NCBI GenBank assembly: GCA_003230535.1
Contig: QIEW01000175.1
Span: forward strand, 1 to 7,024
Origin: a bacterium
GTDB taxonomy: Bacteria > SZUA-182 > SZUA-191
Direction: 5' to 3'
DNA: 7,024 nucleotides
The stretch's first letter is position 1, and every line of letters starts with the position of its first letter. The position numbers and the translations under genes are program-made. Shown in pieces: positions 5,774 through 7,024 of this stretch. The notes below the pieces were generated by a model. The model had not been told where the DNA came from. It made no database searches and saw only the letters and a list, made by a program, of their open reading frames with translations.

Positions 5774-5823
5774 ACTACATAAGAAATAACTGGGCAAGAA
5801 AAAGAAATGGAGTATCAAAAAAG

Positions 5824-6186
5824 ATGTTTAGGATTGTACTTAAATCTAAGATCCACCGGGCCAGGGTCACTGAAGCCGAACTGCACTATCCGGGTAGTAT
5901 TACCATAGACAATACGCTGCTCCAACAGGCCAAGATCATACCTTATGAGCAGGTGGCCGTCTATAATATCTCCAATGGGGAGCGATTTGAGACTTACGTC
6001 GAGCCGGGTCCCGCCGATACCGGAGTAGTATGCTTAAACGGGGCCGCCGCCAGGTTAGCCCAGGTAGGGGATATTGTAATTGTCGTCAGTTACTGCCTGG
6101 TGGATGATCGGGAGTGCAGCGCCTGGACACCCAAAATTATTCTCGTAAACGAACAAAATAAACCGTTTCCAAATCCACCCGAATAA
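5824..6186 (+). CDS. panD: aspartate 1-decarboxylase proenzyme (pyruvoyl type)
   Basis: A 120-residue PanD, which converts L-aspartate to beta-alanine for pantothenate and coenzyme A synthesis in the cytoplasm. The self-cleavage site Gly24-Ser25 (HYPGS) is intact; Ser25 would become the pyruvoyl group. Conserved residues fall at their usual positions: Lys9, His11, Tyr22, Arg54, Thr57, Tyr58 (NGERFETY), and Asn72 with NGAAA. VGDIVIVVSY and W-P follow as usual. Length is normal (~115-126). The start is fixed by the MFRIVLKSKIHR N-terminus; a GGAG lies 11 bases upstream, rather far. It has its own promoter and terminator and appears monocistronic; panB and panC are not in the window. Confidence 0.97.
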   Translation: MFRIVLKSKIHRARVTEAELHYPGSITIDNTLLQQAKIIPYEQVAVYNISNGERFETYVEPGPADTGVVCLNGAAARLAQVGDIVIVVSYCLVDDRECSAWTPKIILVNEQNKPFPNPPE

Positions 6187-6204
6187 TTCGGGATCATAAA
6201 CACG

Positions 6205-6236
6205 CTCCCGCTGGTCGCTTCCATAGCGGGAGTTTT
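6205..6236 (+). terminator. Rho-independent terminator after panD
   Basis: The 8-bp perfect stem CTCCCGCT (6205-6212) and AGCGGGAG (6225-6232), with a 12-nt loop, is followed at once by TTTT. It begins 18 bp past the panD stop codon and separates panD from efp. Confidence 0.8.
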
Positions 6237-6263
6237 CGGTGATTTGCACGAAAATTTTGTTTT

Positions 6264-6292
6264 TTGACCGTTATTCTATAACTAGCTGTATT
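6264..6292 (+). promoter_or_regulatory. efp: candidate efp promoter
   Basis: TTGACC (6264-6269, five of six matches to the -35 consensus) is followed at 17 bp by TGTATT (6287-6292, four of six to -10). Since a terminator closes panD, efp needs its own promoter in 6237-6372; this is the best pair I see. The resulting leader would be about 75 nt. The -10 is poor, so the call is tentative. Confidence 0.35.
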
Positions 6293-6372
6293 CAAATAAT
6301 ATCATCAATGTTTGCCATGGATTTATGAATAATCCAAATCCAAAACGTAAGGACTAACACAAACTATTTATT

Positions 6373-6930
6373 ATGATAACAGGCATTCAACTTAGACAAA
6401 ATATGGTCATCCTCTTCCGCGGCGACCCCCACCGGCTGCTTAGCGTCCAGCATCTGGCATTACAAAACCGGCGGGGAATGATAATCACCAAACTCAGGAA
6501 CCTCAAGACAGGGACCGGCTATGAGCATCGCTTTCAGTCTGAAGACAAGCTCGAAAGAGTTGTCCTGGAGCCTCGCCAAATGGAATATCTCTATCGAGAT
6601 GAAGACCAATTCTGGTTTATGGACACCCAAACTTATGAACAGATAGGGCTCGGCAAAGATGTTATCGGGGAAGTGGTGGACTATCTTCTCCTGAACACCC
6701 AGGTTACTATAAATTACTGTAAGGGCGTTCCTCTGGACATTGAACTCCCCTTAACGGTCAAGCTAAAAGTAACCGAGACCGAGCCAAACTTAAAGGGAGC
6801 GACGGCTACTGCTTCCCCTAAGGCGGCGACTTTGGAGACTGGCCTGGTGATCCAGGTGCCTCGGTTTATCGAGATAGGGAATACGGTAGAAGTGGATACC
6901 CGGGAAGGAAAATATTTGTCACGCGCCTAA
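6373..6930 (+). CDS. efp: translation elongation factor P with atypical tip loop
   Basis: A 185-residue EF-P, which binds between the P and E sites of ribosomes stalled on consecutive prolines and helps peptide bond formation. Three domains are visible: a KOW-like domain (1 to ~62, KLRNLKTG), an OB domain (~65-125, EYLYRDEDQFWFMDTQTYEQI), and a C-terminal OB domain with the family signature (ATLETGLVIQVPRFIEIGNTVEVDTREGKYLSRA region). Gap-free alignment of the first domain to E. coli EF-P puts Asn32 where Lys34 is lysylated, in the loop LALQNRRGM; the usual PG is replaced by LQ and two arginines follow. From memory, a related TPGN-x-RG loop occurs in Acidobacteria and PVC-type EF-P. The start fits the family; no Shine-Dalgarno is visible before it. 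No modification gene (epmA, earP, ymfI) is in the window. Confidence 0.95.
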   Translation: MITGIQLRQNMVILFRGDPHRLLSVQHLALQNRRGMIITKLRNLKTGTGYEHRFQSEDKLERVVLEPRQMEYLYRDEDQFWFMDTQTYEQIGLGKDVIGEVVDYLLLNTQVTINYCKGVPLDIELPLTVKLKVTETEPNLKGATATASPKAATLETGLVIQVPRFIEIGNTVEVDTREGKYLSRA

Positions 6931-6968
6931 ACCCAATGCAGTTCACTTAAGGACATATGATCTTTGTC

Positions 6969-7024
6969 ATTCCTGGCTTGACCAGGAATCCAGACCGGTT
7001 AAAACCTATGGATTCCCGCTTTCG
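6969..7024. repeat. dispersed ATTCC...GGAAT inverted repeat, cut by the window edge
   Basis: An 8-bp perfect hairpin, ATTCCTGG (6969-6976) and CCAGGAAT (6982-6989) with a 5-nt loop, is followed by a spacer and then GGATTCCCGCTTTCG at the window end. The last part is the first half of a second hairpin that would normally read back into GGGAAT. This two-hairpin form, GTCATTCC...GGATTCCCGC, is a common dispersed intergenic element in many bacteria and resembles Neisseria dRS3 repeats. It starts about 40 bp after efp and may also help end its transcript. Confidence 0.7.

Overview
The window carries a bacterial chromosomal segment of middling G+C with standard codon use. The housekeeping genes (polA, panD, efp) are intact. 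The efp product resembles the EF-P branch I associate from memory with Acidobacteria and Planctomycetes/Verrucomicrobia-type bacteria, including uncultured relatives, rather than the Proteobacterial or Firmicute branch. I would therefore guess an uncultured or environmental Gram-negative-type lineage, but the phylum cannot be fixed from this window.

Left third (1-1300): a small antitoxin-type gene (minus strand) lies at the edge with no toxin visible. It is followed by about 450 bp of AT-rich DNA without a supportable gene. Next comes a decayed, probably phage-derived region on the plus strand. It holds a fragment resembling a phage head protease or scaffold protein, a two-orientation array of 7-bp repeats, and a second fragment with a perfect ribosome binding site and a coiled coil that is broken by a frameshift.

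Middle (1298-2929), all on the minus strand: a cysteine-rich hypothetical protein whose 5' end runs into a frameshifted transposase remnant; a 23-bp palindrome; an intact MerP-like secreted heavy-metal-binding protein; and, just upstream of it, only the last membrane helix of a MerT-like transporter. The MerT homology stops next to a perfect 11-bp-arm hairpin. A 62-residue single-helix membrane protein lies between this and polA. The region looks like a mercury-transport operon and neighbouring genes damaged by mobile elements.

Right half (3025-7024): full-length DNA polymerase I (minus) is divergent from panD (plus), which has a good extended -10 promoter and a Rho-independent terminator. 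Elongation factor P follows on the plus strand with an unusual tip loop (Asn where Lys or Arg is normally modified). The window ends inside a dispersed inverted repeat of the ATTCC...GGAAT type. No new defence or metabolic system is evident. The most notable items are the EF-P loop, the heptad array inside a broken phage gene, and the truncated mer operon.
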